From positions 37,437,214-37,501,213 of the forward strand of contig NC_135778.1 in the NCBI RefSeq assembly GCF_028453695.1: a stretch of 64,000 bases of DNA, written 5' to 3'. Every line of letters begins with the position of its first letter. The first letter of the stretch is position 1. The DNA comes from Augochlora pura (lineage: Eukaryota > Arthropoda > Insecta > Hymenoptera > Halictidae). The notes beneath the pieces were generated by a model, which searched no databases, had not been told where the DNA came from, and saw only the letters and a list, made by a program, of their open reading frames with translations. The translations under genes and the position numbers were made by a program. Shown piece by piece: positions 11,801 to 21,354 of this stretch.

Positions 11801-14800
11801 TGTTTAATAATTTACTATTAACACATTAAACATGCCCCATACAAAACAAATAAAACATATTATATACAAATGTAAAGTGGCGCATGGATTGCGCAATGTG
11901 GTTGCAAACCGTACTAATACGACTCCCGCCTTTAAGCTACAGTCGAGGTAAATCGTAGTACTACGACTCCCGCCTTTAATGTGTTAAGCTTGTATATTAC
12001 GAAATTTATTGCATTATATACACGATGCCTGATCACTGAATACTAGCCTTCTAATTCTCGAGATAATAACTCGCAGGTGTCTGCTCCCCGGTGGTCACAG
12101 GTGCGACAGTTATTTCGTGGAAGTTGCTATCGTGTACACACACGTGACAACACGAGTAAACTAATACTTATACTATAACATGTATTAATAGTTAGAAAGT
12201 GATTTGCAAAACTTTTTTAGAATTATGCATTTAAAAATTGGAATTTCTACAGACTTATTTAATTTTTGTACATAGGAAACGTCTATTTCAAGTTTAATTG
12301 TTTGAAATATGTTGTGTACGTTTCACGTGAACAAGATTTAATTATTAATTTAAAGAATTAATGGACACAGATGTGTGCAAAGAATTAGGAGCCGCAGTGA
12401 TCTCCAAAACGTGACATAACCTGACACGCTTCGTAAAGCTAGTGTTAAGCATTAACCTTTTGCACTCTGCGCCGTCATAGATGTTACTTACCAGCACTTA
12501 TGAACCTTTACATTATATGGTATAGTATATTATTTGATTACTGCATATTTTACGATAATAAGTTTCTTTTCTCCCACGTTGCGAATAGTTTTTCTTGTTC
12601 ATCGAATATATTCGTGGACGTCTCAAATGATCATTATATATCTTACGTATATAATTATATGTCTCAGTAATTAATATACCATATTCTGATACATTAAATA
12701 CACAGATTTGTATTCTTCAGAGAAACGTAAATTTCTCAAAAAGTTGCGCTATTTTATTAATTTCCTATATTAGCTAATAAACTTCAATGTTCAGCGATAC
12801 GCTAGAATCACGGTGTCCCTTAAGAGTAGACAACGCAGTGCAAAGGGTTAAGTATCGAGGCAGCGTCACGAAGAATAGTTTGTTTGCGACAGGCACGGTG
12901 TTCCTGTGGCTCTTCTGGCCGTCGTTCAACAGCGCCGCCCTCACAGGTGACGACCAACAGAGGGCCATTATAAACACCCTTTTGTCGATCTCAGCCAGCT
13001 GCGTGATCGCGTTCGCTACCTCGGCGGTGGTCTCGAAGGACAGCAAATTCAACATGGTGCACATACAGAACTCGACCCTGGCCGGTGGTGTGGCCATCGG
13101 CACCGCGGCAGGTACGAACGTGTATTAATTAATTGGCCCGACCTGCACGGACATCGGGAACCGCGGCTCTAACCGGCGCAACATTTTCTGTGTAAACACA
13201 GGCATGATGTACGAGCCGGTCGGCGCTCTGGTCGTCGGACTGTTGGCAGGACTGCTGAGCGTGCTCGGTTACAAATACCTCACGGTAATTGATTCCCTAT
13301 ACTATTTTATTGTGAGCTTTACGCGAGCGTCGGGCATCGGTTCGACCAATTCGGTTAATTGGTGTGCACGCGGTAAATTATGACAGGTTATTTGACGGTT
13401 TCGTCTCGAAGATCGTTAGCCATCTACCTTTTTTGGCAAACTGTTTCGTCTTGAGTTTACTTTGTTCGTATTGGTTGACAATTCCTTTTTTGGTTATTAG
13501 GAAGTTTATTTGTATCAGGTTGTATGCGAAATATTTTTAGATATAATTTTATTGGTTTGAAAGAGAGATTACTTTTTACGAGATTTTTATTACGACGATT
13601 TTAAAAGGTGGTCGCAGGTGAGAGATACTGCGAAAGAGACACATTTTAAATATTCTAAAGGTGGAGGAACTAGTCGCGGCGACTTAAATAATACAGAAGG
13701 AAATCCTTTGAATTTCAAAGGAATATTTTTAGGTACTTCAGAAAATTGCATTGTAGATTAAGCAAACCTTAATAACCAGACTATCGTAACAAATAATATG
13801 ATCTGAATGAGGTTCACATAATACGATGTCATAAAAATAATAGAGGAAGTGGATATTTCTTTTATAAGAATTTTCGTCGGCAACTATAAAGACGACCTCA
13901 GAGTCTCTAAACCTCTGAAACACCGAAGTAGAATTTTTTATTTTATTTTATTATTTCGATACTGTCATGGCAGCTCGATTCATATAAAATCACCGCAATG
14001 AAAAACTGCCGCCTCTATTAATTTATCGAATACAATATTAAACTGGCAACCCAAATTTCTCCGCTAATTTAGCACACAATATATATGCAACAATTCCGAA
14101 TCCTCTCGTTTCTTATTCATCGCTCGACCATTCAACAATTTCACTCTCACTTCTCCCTTCTCACTCGATCACTCAATTCAACCGACTCAATAAAACAAAC
14201 TCCACACAAATAAATAATTCTAGCAAACTATCAAAAAATAATTCACTGAAAAATATCAAAAAATAATTCACTGAAAATTACCAAAAACTAATTCACTGAA
14301 AATTACCAAAAAATAATTCACTGAAAATTACCAAAAACTAATTCACTGAAAATTACCAAAGAATAATTCACTGAAAATTACCAAAAACTAATTCACTGAA
14401 AACAATGAAAAAATAATTCACCGAAATTGCCGCGATTCTTCCATTTCTTTCTTCTCCTATCATTTATAAACTACAATATCACAACAGCAGAATTCCCCGA
14501 GCAATTTCGTAAGTTCATAGATCACGGTACAATTAACTTTCGTGCAATTTGGTTTTATTATCGGGGGCAATGAGCGTCCTGAACAATACGCTTCGCGGGG
14601 GATAGAATTTTAGAAGTACGTCGTCGCGAACAAAGCTCCCGAGGCTCTCCGATAGAGAGAGACTCCGCCGGGCATCATTAAAATGAAACTTGACCAAGCG
14701 TTCGCGTAATCTTTTGATCTTATTATAGCAGACCCGGAATGTTTGCGGAAAGCTCGCGGTTTGTCAAGCGCGCTGAATAATTGTTTGAAAACGTACGCGC

Positions 14801-17800
14801 AAACTTTTGCGAGGAGGGAGAGGGGGGAGGATGGAATAAATGCTCGGGGAGGGTTCGTCGCGTGTTTGCTAGCATTTCTTTGTTAAACTAGGTGTTTAAT
14901 AGGTTAGGGTTCGAGAGAGAGAGACAGAGAGAGAGCACCTAGATGTTTAATAGGTTAGGATTCTAGAAAGAGACAAAGAGAGAGAGAGGGGGCACCTATC
15001 AGGCGCCGCTAAATTTAATTTACGCGCGATTCATAATCGTTGCAGCGTGCCGGCGCTCTGCGACGCCGGGCGTCGTCTATGCGCGTCGTTCCATCGACGG
15101 AACCTACTTTCCGTGAAAATTTATATTCCACGTATATGGTGTTACCGGCGTGAAGTTTCCCCGGCACTTTGGCAGCGTAAAAATTTCAGGCAACGCGGAT
15201 AGATCACAGAAACTCGTCAACGGGCGCGCGCGCGCTCGCGCCAGGTTTATGCGCCCTACATGATTACCGAGGCCCGGGATACACCGTTTACGCTGCCCTC
15301 AAATATTCCCCGGCTGGTCCGCGGGAATTACATTGTCAATTTTCCTGGCAGCTCTTCTTCTAAGCATTTCATGGAAAGACGCGCTCGCCCGCGCGCGGTT
15401 CTTCTGTGCGCTGCCTCTCGTAATAGGATGAAAAAAAAGAAAGGCGAAGAAAGATCTTCTCGCGCAGCGGAATTCGGTTGAGAAATGAACGAGCATCGGA
15501 AAGTTCACTGAACTGTTAAAGGTAAACGCAAAGGTGTAGCCAACAACGATTTTGCTGTTTAATTTGGAAGAGTAAAATTTGAAGGAACAAAATTTGAAAG
15601 AGCAAAATTTGAAAGAGCAGAGTTTGAAAGAGCAAAGTTTGAAAGAGCGAAATTTGAAAGAACAAAATTTAAAAAGAATCTGTTTTGACTAGTTTTGGCT
15701 ATTGATTTTTGTGCTGGGGTAGAGAAACCAATTACTATGCCTTGTTGGCTATTACGCTGTGCCTTGTTCGCTACTACAAACAATTTTAGCAACTTAGTTA
15801 AAAATACGTAAAAAGAAATTTAAAAATTTCTTTTAGCGATACAATTTTTTCTATGAAACGAACGTCAAATTGAGTTTGAAAAACAGGAGGTGGAAAAGAA
15901 ATAGTTCAGGAGCCTTATGATTTAGGAAAATCAATTACTATGGGACTGGTAGACTCCACTACGTTTCTATTGATTTTTTTATTCAGAATGTTTAAACAAG
16001 TCGTCCACGGAGAGTGGATCGTAACATTATTTTCTTATTAATTCGTTCAAATCCTCAACATTGACATTCGTAGGAATGTATAGAGTTTTATTAATTAAAG
16101 AACAAGTATTAAATCTAAGTATTAAAGAATAAATATTAAATCTAACTATTAAAGAATATATTCTTCATTCGGCCTGTTTATGTTGTTTTAAATTGGTACT
16201 TAACTAACGTCGTTACCTCGTTTAAAGAACCAAAAATCTATACTGAACTGTAGAACCAAGATATCTGCATAACCTATAATATTTTAATACGATATACTTT
16301 TACTTTCTCGATCCCAGTATACAGTCTGTATCAAAATTATTGCAACTCCGGGAAATGAGGAATTTCCGGGGCCATTCCGAGTAACCTTTCCCTTAGCGAA
16401 AGTTATACAGAAAATAGTATAATAATAATAATAGTAACATTGACAACGTAAGAAAAATTTGTAAAAAATTCTAGTCTATCGTCAAGCGAAAGATGCACAG
16501 AACGCGTGTACAATGAACGATTTTATTTCATAGTCGCATCCTCGATACGTTCTCTATGAATTTAGGGGGGGGGGGGGTCAGAAAGGTCGGATAATCATCG
16601 GCGGAAAAAGTTTCGCCGTTTTCGATGGAAGTTCTTTTAATCATCCGCCGATTCATCCTATATTCTTTATGTACTTTGCTCTTTCCGGATCGCGGGCGGG
16701 CGCGCGCGCGCGCGTTTCTTTTCCCGTTTCTTCGTCGGAACTTTCGTTCCGTGGGGCGTCCCTCGGATCAAATGCAGTTCGAGCGCATTAATTAACGATT
16801 CGCCATTAAGGCGGACGGGTGGAGGAAGCCTCTGTGTCTCGGCAATTCGCGCCAATATAGAAGAGAGGGAGTGAGAGAGAGAGAAAGAGAGAGGGAGGAG
16901 GACGACACCGTTGGAAGAAGGGCTCCCGCGGCCGGGTTCCTTCGTAAACCGCGGGTTGCCCAAGAGGCACTCCGCGGGTATCGTTAAAAGATTCAAGCAA
17001 ATAGATTCTCGAACAAAAGCGGCCACGGGAGAGGCGTCGTTCCCGTTCGAGTGGCGACCGAGTGAAATAAGAGAAACGCTGGGAATGAAAAACGCAAAGT
17101 TTAACGAACTCGTTGACGCTTATCGGGTCGACGCTTCTGCGCTCACGATTCGACAGCATCCTCTTCCCTCCCCCTCTCTCTCTTTCACTGTCCCTTCTCT
17201 CTCTATCTCTCTTTCTCTCTGCCTTTCTTTCTCTATATCTATCTCTCTTTTTCGCTGCCTCTGTCTCTCTATCTATCTCTTTTTATTTCTGTCTCTCTAT
17301 CTATCTCCTTTTATTTCTGTCTCTCTATCTATCTCCTTTTATTTCTGTCACTATCTCTCTTTCCTTCTGTCTCCCTATCTATCCCCCTTTTTCTGTCTCT
17401 CTATCTATCTATCTATCCTTTTCTGTCTCTTTATCGTCTCTCTTTCTCTCTGCCTTTCCACCCTCGATCTATTATGTTCCTGACCGTTCCCCGACCTCGA
17501 ACAACGGTGAAAAAAGCTTCAATCGCTAATACAGACCTCAGACGATTAAATTTGAACGGTCGAAGCATCAGAGTTCGATCGATTTTTATAGATCGTTGAC
17601 TATCAACGAAAATTTTGCAGTCGCGGGACGAACACTTCTGTGAAATGTACCAAGAGAATCGGCTGTTACGTGTTTCGGCGCTCGAATTATCGTCGGAACT
17701 TTTTATTCGTAACGATGTTCTCGACTGCAAAAGGATTTGTTTTGTTAAATAATAAGAGTTGATAGTTGGCGGAAGACGTTTGGTTCGTGGCATTCGGGAC

Positions 17801-20621
17801 GTCTTTAAGACGTAATATTATATGATATTGATAATATAATGAGTAAGCGTAATGTTGCATAATATACAATTTATAATACACAAATTATGGAATTTATATA
17901 TTTTGTCATATTTGTTCTATATTTTGCGATCTGATTTGTATAGCTTTAATATTCTATAGCCTCGATAGTCCAATATTTATATAGGCTCGATATTCCAATA
18001 TTTGTATAAAATTGACATTCCAAGCAATAACAAAATTAAAAAAAATGTTTCAATCGTACTACAATAAACTAATTTCTGTAACGTCTCCGAAGAATTAACG
18101 TGATCTCGTTGAATTTGAAAAAAATTTATCGCGTTTTAGATATTGGCACCGGCTCTGTTCTTAAAAAATAAAACTCGCTCGGTGACGCGTTTCGCGATGA
18201 GCATCCTTGATAAAAAGGATAACAAAACGGACAGCGTGTACAGATGTTTATTGCACGCTGGATGGAGACTGATACATTCCTGCGGGCAAAAAGTCGATGG
18301 CGTTACGCGATAACGATATTTCCCGTGGAAATCGCGACCGTCGAGCCCGGCTGGAAAATAAAACTAAAAGTCACTTAAAACGCGGCCGCTAGTAACATCC
18401 ACTTAGATTCCTCCTGCTTTGTTATCTTTGGTTTATTTAACGGCCGTGTAAATCCACGGGTTTTGCCCGCGTCACGGTCGGACGAGAAACGTATAACACT
18501 AAATACAACGGTATCAAAAAAGCATAACCGCCGTGCGATAGCGCGGTGTTTTTTTTTTTTTAACACGAAAGTAGCCGGACATATTGTACGCGCGCCATTA
18601 TTAACAATCATTAAAACTTTATATATCACGTTCTACGAACGTTCACGGTCGACAAATTTTTGATGGTGGTAATAGCCTAAACTTGACAAATGTTGAGATG
18701 CGCCGAGAGATAAAATTCGATTTCTTGTAAACTATATTCTAACTATAGTATATGCATAGTCTCGAGAAATCTGCGTTAAAAGAACGCGGTGTTATTACCT
18801 TTTATTATCGTTTTTATTTCTTTTAATTACCTTTTATTATCTTTTTTATCTATTTTATTACCTTTCATTCCCAGCCTTAAAAAATAAAAGTAACTTCTAA
18901 TATGTAATATCGACGAGTGCGTTAATCAGCCTTTAATCTGTTACAGCCTCTGATGCATAAACATCTCAGAGTGCACGACACATGCGGCGTCCACAATCTG
19001 CACGGAATGCCGGGCGTTTTGGCTGGCATTTTCGGCGCGCTAATGGCTGGCCTGGCCACGAAAGAAACTTACAATTTTTCCCTTTACGAGGTACGCAACA
19101 TTCGACATACCTATCGCAAGAATATTTAAACAAGTACAACGAAATGTATCATGCCACGTATACCTGTGCTGTACACAACAGCTCAGAGCAGTTAACAACT
19201 GTCAGATTTTCTAAATTAATTTGGAATATCTGTTTCTTAGATTTCTTTCTTAGAAATTCGATCCTTTATGTATAAAATATTATAATATATATCGTGCGCA
19301 AGTATATAAAACAATAAAAGGATCCACGAGAAAGTACCGAGAATATAATATAACAAAATTGAACAGGGTTCCGTAATATAATGGATTTAAGAACCGGTAA
19401 AATTATCAGTCTAAAAGTATCTCGATAAAAGCATCATGTTATCAACTTTGATCAGCCAAGAATCGCAATCGTTGCCGACCGGCGCGGCGACCGACGTGTC
19501 CCCCACGCTGTTACAGAAATTAATCGGCCGGCTGTTCGGGTAATTAACTTCGTAAGGGATACTTTGCTAAGTATGCGGGGAGTAGCCGCCGCGCCGCGCC
19601 GCGAGTTCCTAACTGAGCTGAATGGCGCTCCGTGGCGAAACTTGCTCGGGTCCGGTTGCAAAAACCATGCAATTGCTTAATCTATTAACCGTGAAACGGA
19701 CGTTTCAGTCATTGTAGCGCAAGAAATTCGTAATTGTTATTCTACCCCACGGAAACCTAACCCCCCGGGCCAACCACGGCGGGTGGGCCCGGCCTCTTCC
19801 TTCTCGTTTTTCCGCGCGGTCGTGTGCCATTTTTATGACGACTTTACGCAAGAACAGAATTCGAAATTCGAGGCTCAAAATTCGCACGGACCGTAATCAA
19901 GATTTCTTTTATTTATACAAATTATTTATGCTTTTCTTTCGGAACAGATATTTCCAGCGAGAGCGCCGAGTTCTGGAGATTTGCTGACCGAATTGACGTC
20001 AGATTACGACAATATATCACCGGGGGTGGATAGATCCGCGCTACAGCAAGCTGGTTATCAGTTATTAGCTCTCGCAGTTACTCTGGTCATCGCCATTGTT
20101 TCTGGATTGGTAACAGGTCATGATTTTTCATACATCGTTCCGTACTAAACGATTATTAACAACGATTTCGATATTGGCAGTGCGGATAAATATAAAATAC
20201 AAATGCGAAGAACATCATATTCTCTTAACAGTTTAATAAATTACAAATAGTGGAGTTGAATTCCTCAAATCTTCATTATTTATTTATAAATAAATCAATC
20301 ACGAAAGAAATATTCCTATACTTATCGATTTTGATATAATATTGTTCAGAAAATACAGTCGGATATAACGAACAGAATCTTTATGAGATGATTAGAAACA
20401 ATAGATACAAATAGTAGTACGCACTATTAGTATAATATTGCAGAAGATTAACAAATTATATTGCAGGTTTAATACTGCGACTGTCGGTCTGCGGTTCGAT
20501 ATCCGAGGAGCTGAAATTCGACGACGAGGCTCACTGGGAGCTGGAAGAAGAGTCCTCGGACGAGTCGAAAGTTAAAGAAAGAACGAACTCCGGTGATCAG
20601 TTGCCGATGGCTACTATCTGA
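6288..20621 (+). CDS. Rh50: Rh50-type ammonium/ammonia channel, N-terminus missing
   Basis: Membrane channel of the Amt/Rh family, expected to conduct ammonia/ammonium across the plasma membrane, probably as a trimer (family knowledge). Eight exons: 6288-6474, 9792-9942, 11650-11797, 12893-13111, 13202-13284, 18947-19091, 19958-20116, 20467-20621. All junctions are GT-AG and phase-consistent, giving 414 residues plus stop. Motifs: YQDVHVM then GFGFLMTFLKRYG; SADVAVATPLISMGALLGKTT; HAFGAYFGL with the first pore histidine; AMIGTVFLWLFWPSFNS; MVHIQNSTLAGGVA; VHDTCGVHNLHGMPG with the second pore histidine; VTGLILRL. The acidic cytoplasmic tail ends LPMATI. The first exon starts at TG, so a codon is shared with an unseen upstream exon; about 50-70 residues (first helix and first extracellular loop) are missing. 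Exon 9792 starts at an acceptor with a weak pyrimidine tract but joins the frame exactly. The gene is convergent with SRPRA. Confidence 0.95.
6633..6874. mobile_element. TTAA-flanked MITE-like element, CCCTTTGC termini
   Basis: TTAA at 6633-6636 is followed by CCCTTTGCAGTCGGAGC. The right end carries the inverted form, GCTCGGCCGCAAAGGG, then TTAA at 6871-6874. Length is 242 bp including both TTAA copies. A second short hairpin (gcggcg...cgccgc) sits inside the right end. TTAA duplication with CCC termini is typical of piggyBac-type elements; that assignment is inference. No transposase is encoded. Confidence 0.85.
7559..7902. mobile_element. TTAA-flanked MITE-like element, CCCTTTGC termini
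   Basis: TTAA then CCCTTTGCGGTCGTATG at the left; CGAGTGCAAAGGG then TTAA at the right. Length is 344 bp. The outer eight terminal bases match the element at 6633; the interior differs. Non-autonomous. Confidence 0.85.
8789..8813. repeat. (GA)n microsatellite
   Basis: Perfect GA run of about 25 bp inside the Rh50 intron. Confidence 0.95.
9210..9448. mobile_element. TTAA-flanked MITE-like element, CACGTTGAGCG termini
   Basis: TTAA then CACGTTGAGCG at the left; CGCTCAACGTG then TTAA at the right, with a fully matching 11-bp terminal inverted repeat. Subterminal gtcagccac/gtggctgat also pair, and cagccacatatggctg is palindromic. Length is 239 bp. Its termini differ from the CCCTTTGC type, so it is probably a second family. 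Confidence 0.85.
9943..11649. other. Rh50 intron
   Basis: Non-coding. Contains the 16-bp minisatellite at 10101-10212. Other open frames, including one at 11366-11626, have no recognisable content and cross the acceptor of the next exon. Confidence 0.75.
10101..10212. repeat. 16-bp minisatellite, seven copies
   Basis: Seven consecutive 16-bp units, consensus aattaagttacttgta, begin at 10101, 10117, 10133, 10149, 10165, 10181 and 10197 without indels. Confidence 0.95.
11818..11987. mobile_element. TTAA-flanked MITE-like element, CACATTAAA termini
   Basis: TTAA then CACATTAAAC at the left; CTTTAATGTG then TTAA at the right. Length is 170 bp. The interior repeats 'acgactcccgccttta' twice (about 11920 and 11963), so it also contains a short direct duplication. 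Confidence 0.75.
12452..12851. mobile_element. TTAA-flanked MITE-like element beside a splice site
   Basis: TTAA then CCTTTTGCACTCTGCGCCG at the left; ACGCAGTGCAAAGGG then TTAA at the right. Length is 400 bp. Termini belong to the same CCCTTTGC type as the elements at 6633 and 7559, with one change at the left end. Confidence 0.85.
14226..14425. repeat. 25-bp minisatellite, eight copies
   Basis: attcactgaa recurs at exactly 25-bp spacing from 14241 to 14416, with a consensus close to attcactgaaaattaccaa plus six bases. The two outer units are more diverged. Confidence 0.95.
14888..14995. repeat. 51-bp tandem duplication with GA tails
   Basis: 'cta(g)gtgtttaataggttag' at 14888 recurs at 14939, each followed by a GA-rich tail and the trinucleotide cac. 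Confidence 0.85.
15561..15675. repeat. 15-bp minisatellite
   Basis: About seven copies of a 15-bp unit near aatttgaaagagcaa. On the minus strand it reads as repeated S-N-F-A-L pentapeptides, which explains the open frame there; I do not regard it as coding. Confidence 0.9.
17160..17462. repeat. CT-rich microsatellite tract
   Basis: Three hundred bases dominated by ctctct, with ctatctatct and ctttttatttctgt interruptions that themselves repeat about every 30 bp. Confidence 0.95.
19092..19957. other. Rh50 intron
   Basis: Non-coding; no repeat or element recognised. The acceptor end has two candidate AG dinucleotides 10 bp apart (19946-19947 and 19956-19957); only the second keeps frame. Confidence 0.7.
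20117..20466. other. Rh50 last intron
   Basis: A 350-bp AT-rich intron with clear GT and AG ends. Nothing else seen. Confidence 0.85.
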
Positions 20622-21004
20622 AGCGTGGAATCACGCTTATCAGCTGCACAAAGAAACAAAAGTCTGTGCCGTTTCGTTAAATATTGCTACGGTTCGCCTA
20701 GCGTTGTCGAACTCTCGCTTTTCTATAATTGAACAAATGTATTTTGTTTTCTAGTAAAGGACACCCAATAGAGGCGCGCGCGATCAACAGGTAGCACGGA
20801 CGCCAACAAGTGAGGAAGCAATAATGCAGAAAACAATACTGTTCACAAAAGAAAAACATTCAAGACGAAACACACAAACGACAATTACAAATATACATTT
20901 TTTTTTTTATAGAAGAGCAATCAGCAACGGACATACAATATGTGTATAACATTTTTATTGACATTATTTATATTTTTTAGAAAACTTTCTATATAAATTT
21001 ATAT

Positions 21005-21010
21005 AATAAA
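21005..21010 (+). terminator. Candidate poly(A) signal, Rh50
   Basis: AATAAA 384 bp downstream of the Rh50 stop. A second AATAAA lies at 21171-21176. Which one is used cannot be told from sequence. Confidence 0.45.
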
Positions 21011-21334
21011 TAATTTGTAACACAAACAGATTCGATATATATATATAATATATTTACGAATGTATCTGGAAAATTGCACCGCGGAATTTGCCGGATCGTC
21101 AAAGCTTTTTGCATATGTTTCTTTATTTGAATCGAAGTGTATAATCTGCGTTTGTTAAGGCATCAAGAGGAATAAAAATTCTCGACACGATAGTAGTATA
21201 TTGTTATCCGTTCTAAATTTCTGTATGTCATTGTAATGATAATATCATTGTGTAATAATAATATCAATGATTCGTTTCCCTGAATCTGCCAATAACAGTC
21301 CACAAAAGTCTCTCAGAATGAATAAGTTCAATAT

Positions 21335-21340
21335 TTTATT
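21335..21340 (-). terminator. Candidate poly(A) signal, SRPRA
   Basis: AATAAA on the minus strand, 15 bp past the SRPRA stop codon. If used, the 3' untranslated region would be very short. Another minus-strand AATAAA is at 21122-21127. Confidence 0.4.
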
Positions 21341-21354
21341 ATTAGAATCAACAA

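Larger units (their letters stand above)
11798..12892. other. Rh50 intron carrying two TTAA elements
   Basis: About half of this 1.1-kb intron is two MITE-like elements (11818-11987 and 12452-12851). The second ends 41 bp before the splice acceptor. Confidence 0.8.
13285..18946. other. Large Rh50 intron rich in tandem repeats
   Basis: A 5.7-kb intron with no supported nested gene. It holds a 25-bp minisatellite (14226-14425), a 51-bp duplication with GA tails (14888-14995), a 15-bp minisatellite (15561-15675), a 13-G run (16565-16577), a GA tract (16862-16900) and a 300-bp CT tract (17160-17462). Open frames across the CT tract are low-complexity artefacts. Confidence 0.8.
20622..21354. other. 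Convergent 3' regions of Rh50 and SRPRA
   Basis: Untranslated and intergenic sequence between two stop codons on opposite strands. AT-rich, with candidate poly(A) signals for both genes. Confidence 0.7.

Noticed and set aside
14226..14425. Regular 25-bp repeats that might suggest a CRISPR array
   Set aside because: The units are contiguous with no unique spacers and sit in an intron of a eukaryotic gene; this is a minisatellite.
16911..17529. Long open frames across the CT tract
   Set aside because: Translations are Ser/Leu low-complexity runs created by the microsatellite.
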